Positions 45,206-53,567 of a stretch of DNA of 64,000 nt are shown one piece after another. Within the stretch, counting starts at the first letter, position 1, and each line of letters opens with the position of its first letter. The notes under the pieces were generated by a model, which searched no databases, was not told where the DNA came from, and saw only the letters and a list, made by a program, of their open reading frames with translations. A program made the translations under genes and the position numbers. Origin of the DNA: Sphingobacterium sp. xlx-96 (GTDB lineage: Bacteria; Bacteroidota; Bacteroidia; Sphingobacteriales; Sphingobacteriaceae); contig NZ_WFKM01000004.1 of the NCBI RefSeq assembly GCF_011007365.1, positions 124,001 through 188,000 of the forward strand. The letters run 5' to 3'.

Positions 45206-45884
45206 TATAAGAAAACAACCAATCATAGATCTCATCCTTATGAAACAAACGTTCGACACTGCCGTGTGTTCCTCCTGGTACCACTGTTAATGTAACGTCG
45301 GCATCATCATCACACTTCTTTATTGCATTAAACATCTTCTTTGATTCGGACAATGGCACTGCGCGATCCCGGTTACCGTGTTGTATCCATAAAGGGACCT
45401 GTGTTAGATTACAAGCATAGTTAGCTGTACCTCCGCCACAAATTGCGACTGCAGCCGCAATTCTATCCGGATACTTTCCAGCTACATCCATAGTTCCATA
45501 GGCTCCCATACTCATCCCACAAACATATACCCGCGAAGCATCCGCGTTATAATTAGCGAGAATATAATCTATGACTTCCATTACCTGATCTGGATTCCAG
45601 CCATTAATCGTCTGAGGAGCTACTATTATACCTGGTATTTCCAGACCTTTTTCCATGGCATACAATACGCCATAACGCTTCACCCGTTCTAGATTAGACC
45701 CCGATAAGCTCTTACCGTGCAAAAACACCAAAATAGGTTGCTTCTCTCCTTCTTCGGAATAGCTATTAGGCAATCGTAATAGAAAATCATAAGAGGTTTT
45801 ATTTTTGATTGGTTTCACATCGTCTGCACAAACACGAAAAAAAGGGCCCAATATCAATAGCATTACAATTATTCTTATCCACAT
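45192..45884 (-). CDS. Exported alpha/beta-hydrolase (carboxylesterase/phospholipase type)
   Basis: This protein has 230 residues from ATG 45882-45884, which gives a good signal peptide (WIRIIVMLLILGPFFRVCA). A longer in-frame start at 45941 would hide it and is rejected. PILVFLHGKSLSG provides the oxyanion region and GMSMGAYG the nucleophile serine. GNRDRAVP has the aspartate and GGTHGSV the histidine of the triad. It probably cleaves an ester in the periplasm; the substrate is unknown. The last three codons and the stop are encoded in the arm of the shared terminator. Confidence 0.84.
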   Translation of the reverse strand: MWIRIIVMLLILGPFFRVCADDVKPIKNKTSYDFLLRLPNSYSEEGEKQPILVFLHGKSLSGSNLERVKRYGVLYAMEKGLEIPGIIVAPQTINGWNPDQVMEVIDYILANYNADASRVYVCGMSMGAYGTMDVAGKYPDRIAAAVAICGGGTANYACNLTQVPLWIQHGNRDRAVPLSESKKMFNAIKKCDDDADVTLTVVPGGTHGSVERLFHKDEIYDWLFSYKKLK

Positions 45885-46042
45885 AAATTTATATCCTAGT
45901 TTAGTCGAGGGCAAATCTATAAAACCACACCGAGCTTTCAAAGAAAATGAGCTTAATCAAAAATTTAACCATAAATTCACATGACTGTACTATGACAATT
46001 CAAATCATATAACTATATTGCGCTAAGTAAAAAGTTATAACC

Positions 46043-46456
46043 ATGATAAATCGTTCAAAACTCCTTATTTTATCGGGTATTGCCGCTGTTGTCGTTACAA
46101 TCAGTGCATTCACTCAAGCGCCTGCCACCATACAGACAGAAGGTCCTAAAAACCTAAAAGTCCTTCCTAAAAATGTATCACATGAAGAGTTGGAGAAGGT
46201 CATGAAGGGATTTAATGCTGCTCTCGGCGTTAAGTGTAACTTTTGTCATGCGCCAAAATCTAATGGTGAAAAAGGATTAGACTTTGCCAGCGACGAAAAT
46301 CCGCATAAAAACACTGCGCGAGAGATGATGAAAATGACAAATAAAATAAACAAGAAATATTTCAAGCACGAACATGCTGGTGTAATTCAAAACATTACTT
46401 GTGAAACATGTCATAACGGAAACAAAGAGCCGAAAACTGTAGCTATACAACCTTAA
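46043..46456 (+). CDS. Dihaem cytochrome c of the reaction-centre cytochrome type
   Basis: This 137-residue protein has a signal peptide or anchor (about 1-24, ending AFTQ). Two haem c motifs, CNFCH and CETCH, frame a region NLKVLPKNVSHEELEKVMKGFNAALGVKC. This is the pattern of the small Bacteroidota 'photosynthetic reaction centre cytochrome c subunit' family (PF02276-like). It carries electrons in the periplasm; its partners are unknown. It is encoded alone, before a compound inverted repeat and sbcDC. Confidence 0.86.
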   Translation: MINRSKLLILSGIAAVVVTISAFTQAPATIQTEGPKNLKVLPKNVSHEELEKVMKGFNAALGVKCNFCHAPKSNGEKGLDFASDENPHKNTAREMMKMTNKINKKYFKHEHAGVIQNITCETCHNGNKEPKTVAIQP

Positions 46457-46490
46457 ACTTTTATACTTTATTAACTGTTCTTTTGGGCAA

Positions 46491-46556
46491 AAATCTGTAT
46501 TTTTCCTCTGTCAAAAAAAGCTGTCGACACGACAGAGGAAAATTTACTACAGATTT
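46491..46556. repeat. Compound inverted repeat in the sbcD leader
   Basis: Outer arms AAATCTGTA/TACAGATTT (46491-46499, 46548-46556) and inner arms TTTTCCTCTGTC/GACAGAGGAAAA (46501-46512, 46531-46542) are all perfect. The loop holds CTGTC (46521-46525), which can also pair with the GACAG at 46531, so two folds compete. The outer right arm ends 5 bases before the sbcD ATG. No T-run follows, so it is not a plain terminator. Confidence 0.6.
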
Positions 46557-46561
46557 GTATC

Positions 46562-47788
46562 ATGAAAATACTCCACACCGCTGATTGGCATTTAGGAAAG
46601 CGTCTTGACTTCGTATTGAGACTGGAAGAACAGAAGGATGTTTTAGATGAAATATGTCAAATAGCTGAACAACAAGAGGTCGATCTAATCCTAGTAGCAG
46701 GAGACCTTTTTGACACATTCAACCCTCCTGTAGAAGCTACTGAGCTATTATATCAAACGTTGAAACGTCTTACAGCAAATGGAAAACGTCCTGTCATAGC
46801 CATAGCTGGAAATCACGATTCTCCAGATCGTGTAGATTCTGTAGATCCTTTGGCCAAGGCCTGTGGAATTATTTTTATAGGTTATCCCAATTTCAAAATA
46901 CATCCGTTTGCTGTCGACGATCATTTTAAGATAACGAACAGTGATCAAGGCTTCTTAGAAATTAAATTAGCACACATCCCTTTCCCGATACGTTTATTAA
47001 CGACACCTTATGCCAATGAAATACGGCTTAAGCAATTCATGGGGATAGAAGATAAGTCCGAAGAGCTTAATCAATGGCTCAGTACCCACTGGGCAAAACT
47101 AGCAGAAAACTACTGTGACGACAAGGGAGTAAACATACTGACGGCACATCTATACATGATGGAACGCGGCGGAGAGCTACTGGAAGAACCCGAAGGTGAA
47201 AAGCCAATCAAAATAGGAAATGCCGACATCACTTATACCGACGGGATTCCGACAGCTATACAGTACACAGCATTGGGCCATCTACATCGCTATCAACACA
47301 TTGCAGGACACCGTTCTCCAGTAGTATATTCCAGTGCCCCTCTAGCCTATTCATTTGCAGAAGCTGGGCAAGGCAAAAAAGTAGTCCTAATTGAAATAGA
47401 ACCAGCTAAAGTTCCTCAAATTACGCCCATAGGTCTAACCAAAGGACGTAGACTACACCGTAAGAAATTTCAATCTATTGATGATGCCGTAAGTTGGCTT
47501 CATGAACACCCAGATACATTGGTCGAGCTCACCATGGAAACCGACACTTACCTCTCTTCGCTAGAATTAAAAAGACTACATGAGGCTCACGACGGAATCA
47601 TTCACGTGATTCCAGTATTGACCGGTGTAAATGAGCATGCAGAGTCCAAAACTACTGTCAAATTGGATCAAGATATCCACTCCCTTTTTGCCGACTATTT
47701 CAGAAGCAAATACGGACAGGATCCAAACGAAGAGATTAATGCCTTATTTAAGGAAGTAATGACACAAAACAAAGATATAGAAGGATAA
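46562..47788 (+). CDS. sbcD: Exonuclease subunit SbcD
   Basis: This Mre11-type nuclease has 408 residues. The metal-binding motifs are all present: HTADWHLGKR (5-14), LVAGDLFDTF (about 44), IAGNHDSPDR (about 81) and ALGHLHRYQ (about 240). The C-terminal capping domain follows. With SbcC it cuts hairpins, DNA-protein blocks and double-strand ends. The sbcC gene starts 1 base after its stop. The leader contains a compound inverted repeat. Confidence 0.95.
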   Translation: MKILHTADWHLGKRLDFVLRLEEQKDVLDEICQIAEQQEVDLILVAGDLFDTFNPPVEATELLYQTLKRLTANGKRPVIAIAGNHDSPDRVDSVDPLAKACGIIFIGYPNFKIHPFAVDDHFKITNSDQGFLEIKLAHIPFPIRLLTTPYANEIRLKQFMGIEDKSEELNQWLSTHWAKLAENYCDDKGVNILTAHLYMMERGGELLEEPEGEKPIKIGNADITYTDGIPTAIQYTALGHLHRYQHIAGHRSPVVYSSAPLAYSFAEAGQGKKVVLIEIEPAKVPQITPIGLTKGRRLHRKKFQSIDDAVSWLHEHPDTLVELTMETDTYLSSLELKRLHEAHDGIIHVIPVLTGVNEHAESKTTVKLDQDIHSLFADYFRSKYGQDPNEEINALFKEVMTQNKDIEG

Positions 47789-47789
47789 T

Positions 47790-50700
47790 ATGCTACCGAT
47801 ATATTTAAGTCTAGAAGGATTATATTCTTATCAAAAGAAACAGGAAGTCGACTTCACACAACTGACCGAGGGAGGTTTGTTCGGTATATTTGGAGCAGTT
47901 GGCTCCGGAAAATCCTCCATCCTAGAAGCTATAAGCTTTGCCTTATACGGCGAAACAGAACGTCTTAACAAGCAAGAGAAACGAGCATACAACATGCTTA
48001 ACCTCAAATCCGACACTGCTATAATCGATTTTCAATTTCTCAACTTCGAAGGCAAGAAATTTAGATTTGTGGCGCAGTGGAGACGTAAAAAAAAATTTGA
48101 AGAGACAACTAGCATCGAACGCTACGCCTATGTATGGAAAGATAACAATTGGATCCCTCTAGAGTCAGCAGATGGAGCCAAAGTTACCAACCTCTCCTAT
48201 CCAAATTTCAGACGTACAATTATCATCCCTCAGGGACAGTTCATGGAGTTTTTGGAACTAAAGGGAAAGGATCGTTCAGATATGATGAAAGAGATTTTCT
48301 TTTTAAACCAGTATGACCTTGGTCCCAAAGTAAGTCTATTACAAAGTAATAACAATAAAAAGCTTGAACATATAAAAGGTGCTCTTACGGGATTTGAAGA
48401 AGTCTCGAACGAAATAATTATCGAGAATAAGCAAGCGTTAGAAGACGCGAAGCTCTTCTTAGAGAAGGTAAAGCTAGAATTTGAAAAAGTTGAAAAACAA
48501 CTATATAAACTACGTATAGAGAAGGAAAACAAGACTGATCTTGACAACAAACAACTTGAACTAGAAACCTTAGAACAACAACGTCCTAAAGTAAAGCTGT
48601 ATGAAAAGGAGATTCAGGAATTTGAGTCTGTCTCCCTACATTTTAGAGAACCAATCAATAGTCTCCATCACATTACCTATAATAAAGAGCAACTATTAAT
48701 CAAAATTGAAAAGCTTAAAGACAACAAACAATTACTCAATCACAGGATAACAGAGACCGAGCAGCAATTGGAAAGCTTAAAAGATGATTACGAACAGCTT
48801 CCCTCCTATAAAAAGAAGACGGACGATTATCAATTATTAATTGCCAATGCCGAATTAGAACAAAGCAAGATCGAGTTAGAAAATCGGGTAAATAGAGGCT
48901 CCCCTATTGTACTTCAAACCCAGCAGAAAGAACAAAACCTGATTATTCGTCTTCAAGAAGAGGAGCATCGACTAGAGCTTGCTAAAAACTCACGTACGCC
49001 GACACAGGAATTAATGGCTATCGAAAACTGGTACCAACGATACGATCAGTTACAGGGACAACTCTCCGATATTCAAGACAAATTGCAGCAGCAAGAAGTA
49101 GAAATAGCAGGCTATCGTTCTGATCTGGAAAAGCAAAATCTTTCTGAAACAAATTGGCGAGAGGTACTCCAAGGAAAAATAACCGATATTTCGGCACAAA
49201 GTAATTTATTAAAAGAACAGGAAAACTCGATCTTAGTCAAGCAGGAACTATCTCAATATGTACTAAGACTACATCAGGGCGAGCCATGTCCGTTATGTGG
49301 TTCTTTAGATCATCCGAATCCCATGCATGAAGAAAACTGGACGCTAGAGATCGACCGATTAAATGGTGAAAGAGTACAGTTAACAACCAATGAACAGGAG
49401 CTGAGGGATCGCTATACCAAGGTATCGGCGATTACTGTATTGATTACGGATAAACTCAAAGGGTTGGAATCCCTTAAACAAAATGCACAGGAAATCTCCG
49501 GCTTAATTTCAATACATAATAATGGTTTTATCTGGCAAAGTTTTGAACAGGGAAACCGTGAAGCTTTTGAAGTGAAAAAAAACGAAGTTCAGCAATTAGA
49601 ATCCAAGATTCTTCAACAAGAAAATGACATCAAAGATATTCGTAAGGAGCTACAGGAAACCCAGGAGAATCGGGTTAAATATGAAAAATCCTTAGATGAT
49701 TTAAAAAATCAGATCAAGATAGTTGAGGCAAAAATGGCCCAACATACACAACAGTTAAAAGTAATCGAAGTATCTACCTATAAAGGAATAGAAAAATCAG
49801 TATTGATCGACCAGCTCCGCGAACTGGAAGAGAAAATAAATCGTGTCGAGCAACAGGTTACAGATTGGAATGATATACTCATACGGGCCAAGACGCAATT
49901 TGCAGAGACTGCTGGTCAATATGCAGAAGCTCATGAACAATACGTTGCCCTGAATGGACAGCTCCAAGCGCTACAAGGAACAATCAATAGTCTCCTGAAA
50001 GAATTTCAATTTGGAGATATCACCGTCGTGAAGGCTATTCTAGACAAAAATCTGGATGTCGTGACCCTACGTGAAAAGATACAGTTATTCTATGTACAAC
50101 ACAATACACTAAGCACAAGAATCGTTGAACTAAAAGAACTGACTAAAGACAGCTCATTCTCTCAGAAGCTATTCGAAGACACGGAAGAAATCTACCAATT
50201 AAAAAAAGAAGAACTTGAGTTGCAATTCGCACTAACCGGCGCACTAGAAAAAGAGTTAACCCGTCTGACCATTGAATTGGACAAGAAAAAAAACTTATTA
50301 ATTGACTACGAACAGCTTAATAATCGTAAGGAAAATTTAAGATTACTAGACAATATGTTCAAAGGCAATGGTTTTATCAATTATGTATCGAGTATACATC
50401 TGGCACGACTCTGCGAGATAGCCAACCAGCGTTTCCATAGACTCACCAAGAATCAGCTCAGCTTGTGCCTCAATGAAAACAATGAATTTGAGGTGATTGA
50501 TTACCTTCATGATGGTTACCAACGATCAGTGAAGACGCTCTCTGGCGGGCAGAGCTTTCAAGCCTCGCTATGCCTTGCCTTGGCACTAGCCGAAAATATC
50601 CAGTCGTTAAATAAAGCCGATCGAAATTTCTTCTTTATTGATGAAGGCTTCGGAACCCAAGATGCAGAAAGCATTAATACGGTATTTGATACGCTTCAAT

Positions 50701-50825
50701 ACCTACACCATGAGAATAGGGTTGTCGGTATTATCTCACATGTGGATGAACTGAAAGAGCGTATGCCACGCTCTATATCGGTAATTAAAGACTTAGAAAA
50801 AGGCAGCCAAATAAATTACAATTAA
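47790..50825 (+). CDS. sbcC: Nuclease-associated SMC-like ATPase SbcC
   Basis: This Rad50-type protein has 1011 residues. The Walker A site is FGAVGSGKSSILEAI (about 34-48). Two long coiled-coil arms (about 180-480 and 520-850) flank the zinc hook GEPCPLCGSLDHP with Cys500 and Cys503. The ABC signature is TLSGGQSFQASLCLALALAE (about 912), and Walker B is FFIDEGFGTQDAES (about 948). It drives the SbcD nuclease in an ATP-dependent manner. The genes are translationally coupled, 1 base apart. A bidirectional hairpin follows. Confidence 0.95.
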   Translation: MLPIYLSLEGLYSYQKKQEVDFTQLTEGGLFGIFGAVGSGKSSILEAISFALYGETERLNKQEKRAYNMLNLKSDTAIIDFQFLNFEGKKFRFVAQWRRKKKFEETTSIERYAYVWKDNNWIPLESADGAKVTNLSYPNFRRTIIIPQGQFMEFLELKGKDRSDMMKEIFFLNQYDLGPKVSLLQSNNNKKLEHIKGALTGFEEVSNEIIIENKQALEDAKLFLEKVKLEFEKVEKQLYKLRIEKENKTDLDNKQLELETLEQQRPKVKLYEKEIQEFESVSLHFREPINSLHHITYNKEQLLIKIEKLKDNKQLLNHRITETEQQLESLKDDYEQLPSYKKKTDDYQLLIANAELEQSKIELENRVNRGSPIVLQTQQKEQNLIIRLQEEEHRLELAKNSRTPTQELMAIENWYQRYDQLQGQLSDIQDKLQQQEVEIAGYRSDLEKQNLSETNWREVLQGKITDISAQSNLLKEQENSILVKQELSQYVLRLHQGEPCPLCGSLDHPNPMHEENWTLEIDRLNGERVQLTTNEQELRDRYTKVSAITVLITDKLKGLESLKQNAQEISGLISIHNNGFIWQSFEQGNREAFEVKKNEVQQLESKILQQENDIKDIRKELQETQENRVKYEKSLDDLKNQIKIVEAKMAQHTQQLKVIEVSTYKGIEKSVLIDQLRELEEKINRVEQQVTDWNDILIRAKTQFAETAGQYAEAHEQYVALNGQLQALQGTINSLLKEFQFGDITVVKAILDKNLDVVTLREKIQLFYVQHNTLSTRIVELKELTKDSSFSQKLFEDTEEIYQLKKEELELQFALTGALEKELTRLTIELDKKKNLLIDYEQLNNRKENLRLLDNMFKGNGFINYVSSIHLARLCEIANQRFHRLTKNQLSLCLNENNEFEVIDYLHDGYQRSVKTLSGGQSFQASLCLALALAENIQSLNKADRNFFFIDEGFGTQDAESINTVFDTLQYLHHENRVVGIISHVDELKERMPRSISVIKDLEKGSQINYN

Positions 50826-50826
50826 A

Positions 50827-50855
50827 AAATAGCTCCTAAGTTATAGGAGCTATTT
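50827..50855. terminator. Bidirectional terminator between sbcC and mqnA
   Basis: AAATAGCTCCTA (50827-50838) pairs perfectly with TAGGAGCTATTT (50844-50855) around AGTTA. It lies 1 base after the sbcC stop and contains the stop codon of mqnA. Confidence 0.8.
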
Positions 50856-51582
50856 CTATTTCTTCTAGTGTTTTATACAACTCGAGGTATTTTGCTATAG
50901 CTTGTCTCTTTCCGACATTCAATTTAAAATCTAGGCTTTCTGTTAAATAGACCTCATAATCAAAGTTTGGATATACCGGCAACCCAGGTATGACATCTTT
51001 AGGATGCGACACACCATCGGCCAATGCTTTATTGAATAAATCCACAAACTCTGCCGACAATTCCTTATTCGCGACCCAAACGGCGTAAGCAAAGGGCAAA
51101 CCGGTTAGTTCCTTCCAGAAATGACCAAGGTCATATACATAAGCGACTTCTTCCTTCTTGCCAAAAGTCCGATCTCCGATGAGGACATAGGCATCCGCAT
51201 CACCTTCCCATACGATATCTACATATTTTTTCCAGTAGTACTTTAATAGAATACGGGCCAATCCATTTGATGTTCGGGATTGAGGATCTAGACGAAGTGT
51301 TTTTACTTCAGAAATAGGTTTATCCGAAAAGATAAAAACAGAATCGACCGCACCATCCGAACCTATACAATAGTCTGTAATAATAACAGGATTAGCTATC
51401 TTTAATAATGCAGCCACAGGTATAATCCCCAAATCTGCTTCATTTGCTATTACTTTCCGAGCACATTCTGCAGGGTAATCTACACTTAAATCCACCATAT
51501 CCATTACAGGCGAAGACTTAAGTCCTTGCAGAAATGGCAATGTATTGGTGTAGCTCACCGCTGAAACCCTTACTTTACTCAT
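50836..51582 (-). CDS. mqnA: Chorismate dehydratase of the futalosine pathway
   Basis: This 248-residue protein has the periplasmic-binding-like fold of MqnA/MqnD. VSAVSYTNTLPFLQGL at the N-terminus, ADLGIIPVAALL, and LDPQSRTSNGLARILLKYYWKK mark MqnA. It dehydrates chorismate to 3-enolpyruvylbenzoate, the first step of futalosine-type menaquinone synthesis in the cytoplasm. Its start codon shares a base with the stop codon of the phosphatase gene. With mqnE it forms the operon mqnE-phosphatase-mqnA. The pathway's presence says the organism does not depend on the classical Men route. Confidence 0.92.
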   Translation of the reverse strand: MSKVRVSAVSYTNTLPFLQGLKSSPVMDMVDLSVDYPAECARKVIANEADLGIIPVAALLKIANPVIITDYCIGSDGAVDSVFIFSDKPISEVKTLRLDPQSRTSNGLARILLKYYWKKYVDIVWEGDADAYVLIGDRTFGKKEEVAYVYDLGHFWKELTGLPFAYAVWVANKELSAEFVDLFNKALADGVSHPKDVIPGLPVYPNFDYEVYLTESLDFKLNVGKRQAIAKYLELYKTLEEIEIAPIT

Positions 51583-52202
51583 TATAATAATTCTTTCAAA
51601 TGTTCTGTATTGTAATAATCTGATATCGAGAATGTCCCCTGATCGTAGTCTAAGATATATAAAGCAGTATTTGTGTGCGGAAAATCATCCATTTGACTGA
51701 CAGGTACATTCGTAAGATGGCACAACATAATCCGTAGTGCACGGCCGTGCATACAGACCAAAATATTCTCTTCTTCTTCCTTTGTCAACATATAGGCTAT
51801 TGCCCGCTTTTGACGTTCAACCAACTCATTAGGTGATTCCCCATTTTCCACGTGGACGTCCAGTTCATTATTTCGCCAAGACTCGATAAGTGCCTGAAAC
51901 CCTTTCAAAATAGTTTCATCTTGCTCCTGTCCCTCATAAATCCCCCAACTAATCTCGTCCAATCCCTCCAATTGTTCAACCGAAATGTTCTTGGTCAAAA
52001 AAGGTTCAACCGTCTGATGCGTGCGCAAAAGGGTCGATGTATAGATCTTATCAAAAGGTACATCTTTATAAGCCTCAAAAAACGCTTCAGCCTGTTTGAG
52101 GCCATTCTCATTCAAAGGAGAATCTACTCCCCGTCCCTGCACGATCCCTTTTAGGTTTAGATCCGTTTGTCCGTGTCTTATAAAATAGAAACTTTTCTTC
52201 AA
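51582..52202 (-). CDS. Histidine phosphatase family protein
   Basis: This 206-residue protein has the phosphoglycerate-mutase-like fold. The catalytic histidine is in FIRHGQTDLN (about 8), with the second arginine in YTSTLLRTHQT, the acidic residue in EISWGIYEGQ, and the second histidine in LVCMHGRALRIML. It acts as a phosphomonoesterase on an unknown metabolite. It lies between mqnE (9 bases) and mqnA (overlap), so it is tightly bound to menaquinone synthesis. A role in that pathway or in phosphate release from a side product is inference. Confidence 0.88.
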   Translation of the reverse strand: MKKSFYFIRHGQTDLNLKGIVQGRGVDSPLNENGLKQAEAFFEAYKDVPFDKIYTSTLLRTHQTVEPFLTKNISVEQLEGLDEISWGIYEGQEQDETILKGFQALIESWRNNELDVHVENGESPNELVERQKRAIAYMLTKEEEENILVCMHGRALRIMLCHLTNVPVSQMDDFPHTNTALYILDYDQGTFSISDYYNTEHLKELL

Positions 52203-52211
52203 TGCTTTGTT

Positions 52212-53402
52212 TTAATTTACAACGGGCAAAGCATAGTAACGCTTTGATTTATCCTCTTCAAAAACAACATCTTTATAGTCTGTTATCACGTTATACAAAG
52301 TGTCCCGTTCGATTGGGTGCCTCCCTACATTCTTTATCAATTCGACCAATTGCTGTGTACTCATCGCCGGAGTTTGCTCTTCCGCACCAGCCATACTATA
52401 GATTTTTGTGGTATCGTCCAGGGTACCATCTATATCATTAACACCATAAGCTAGCGATAATTGTGCCGTTTCTCTTGATATCATTGCCCAATAGGCCTTT
52501 ATATGATCAAAATTATCTAAATAGATCCGTGCGATAGCATAATTCCTTAAATCTTCAATCACAGATACCTCAGGAATATTCGACATTTGATTGTCTTTAT
52601 TTCTAAACTTCAAGGGGATAAAAGTCTGAAAACCTCCGGTCTTGTCCTGCAATTGGCGTAAACGCTCCATGTGATCGACCCGATGCCAGTACGCTTCAAT
52701 ATGACCGTAAAGCATTGTTGCATTGGTATTCATCCCCAATTTGTGTGCCTGTTCATGAATATCCAACCATTGCTCAGCGGTACATTTATCATGTGCTATT
52801 TTCTCCCGGACTTCGGGATGAAAAATTTCAGCCCCTCCACCAGGCATCGAATCCAAGCCACATTCTTTAAGATATTTCATCCCATCGTAATGGCTTAATT
52901 TCGCTTTCTTGAAAATATAGTAATATTCTACTGGAGTTAATGCCTTGATATGCAATTCAGGTCTATGCGCTTTACATTTTTTAAAAAAATCAGCATAGAA
53001 TTCTAGGTTTTGTTTAGGTACAACGCCGCCTGTGATATGTACTTCGGTCACTGCTTCATCATCGTAGCGGCGAACGACATCCATCATACCCGCTACATCC
53101 ATCTCCCATCCTTCTTCACGCTGTTTGATCATCCGTGAGTACGAACAGAATTTACAATCATAAACACATACGTTGGTCGGTTCGATATGAAAATTTCTAT
53201 TGAAATAGGTACGATCCCTGTGCTTACGCTCTCTGATGAAATTCGCTAAAACACCTAAATAGTTCAGTTCACCTTTTTGGTAAAGGATTATACCCTCTTC
53301 GACTGTAATTCGTTCTTCAGCAACGACTTTTTCTGCTATTCTTTTTAAATCTGGGTCTGTCTCACTTTTGATTAAAAAATCAAGTGCCTTATTAGCATTC
53401 AT
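52212..53402 (-). CDS. mqnE: Aminofutalosine synthase (radical SAM)
   Basis: This 396-residue protein has the radical SAM cysteines Cys79, Cys83 and Cys86 in NVCVYDCKFCSYSR. GGVVPKQNLEFYADFF, LDSMPGGGAEIFHPEVRE, NATMLYGHIE and DNFDHIKAYWAMI are typical of MqnE rather than the cyclase MqnC. It joins 3-enolpyruvylbenzoate to S-adenosylmethionine to form aminofutalosine. A minus-strand TAAGTTTG (53421-53428) is the likely -7 box and gives a very short leader of about 14 bases. It is the first gene of the operon with the phosphatase and mqnA. Confidence 0.92.
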   Translation of the reverse strand: MNANKALDFLIKSETDPDLKRIAEKVVAEERITVEEGIILYQKGELNYLGVLANFIRERKHRDRTYFNRNFHIEPTNVCVYDCKFCSYSRMIKQREEGWEMDVAGMMDVVRRYDDEAVTEVHITGGVVPKQNLEFYADFFKKCKAHRPELHIKALTPVEYYYIFKKAKLSHYDGMKYLKECGLDSMPGGGAEIFHPEVREKIAHDKCTAEQWLDIHEQAHKLGMNTNATMLYGHIEAYWHRVDHMERLRQLQDKTGGFQTFIPLKFRNKDNQMSNIPEVSVIEDLRNYAIARIYLDNFDHIKAYWAMISRETAQLSLAYGVNDIDGTLDDTTKIYSMAGAEEQTPAMSTQQLVELIKNVGRHPIERDTLYNVITDYKDVVFEEDKSKRYYALPVVN

Positions 53403-53567
53403 GTGTCTCTCCTTCTAATACAAACTTAGCTAAAATGCCTCGTATTCGCCAATACCTAACGCAAAATATGCGTCTCGTAGTACCTTTTTACACCCAATCC
53501 ACAGAACAAAAATTTCATGATTCCTTTGGTTCGCCAATAGGCAAGAAAGTTATCAGAAAAAAATCTA

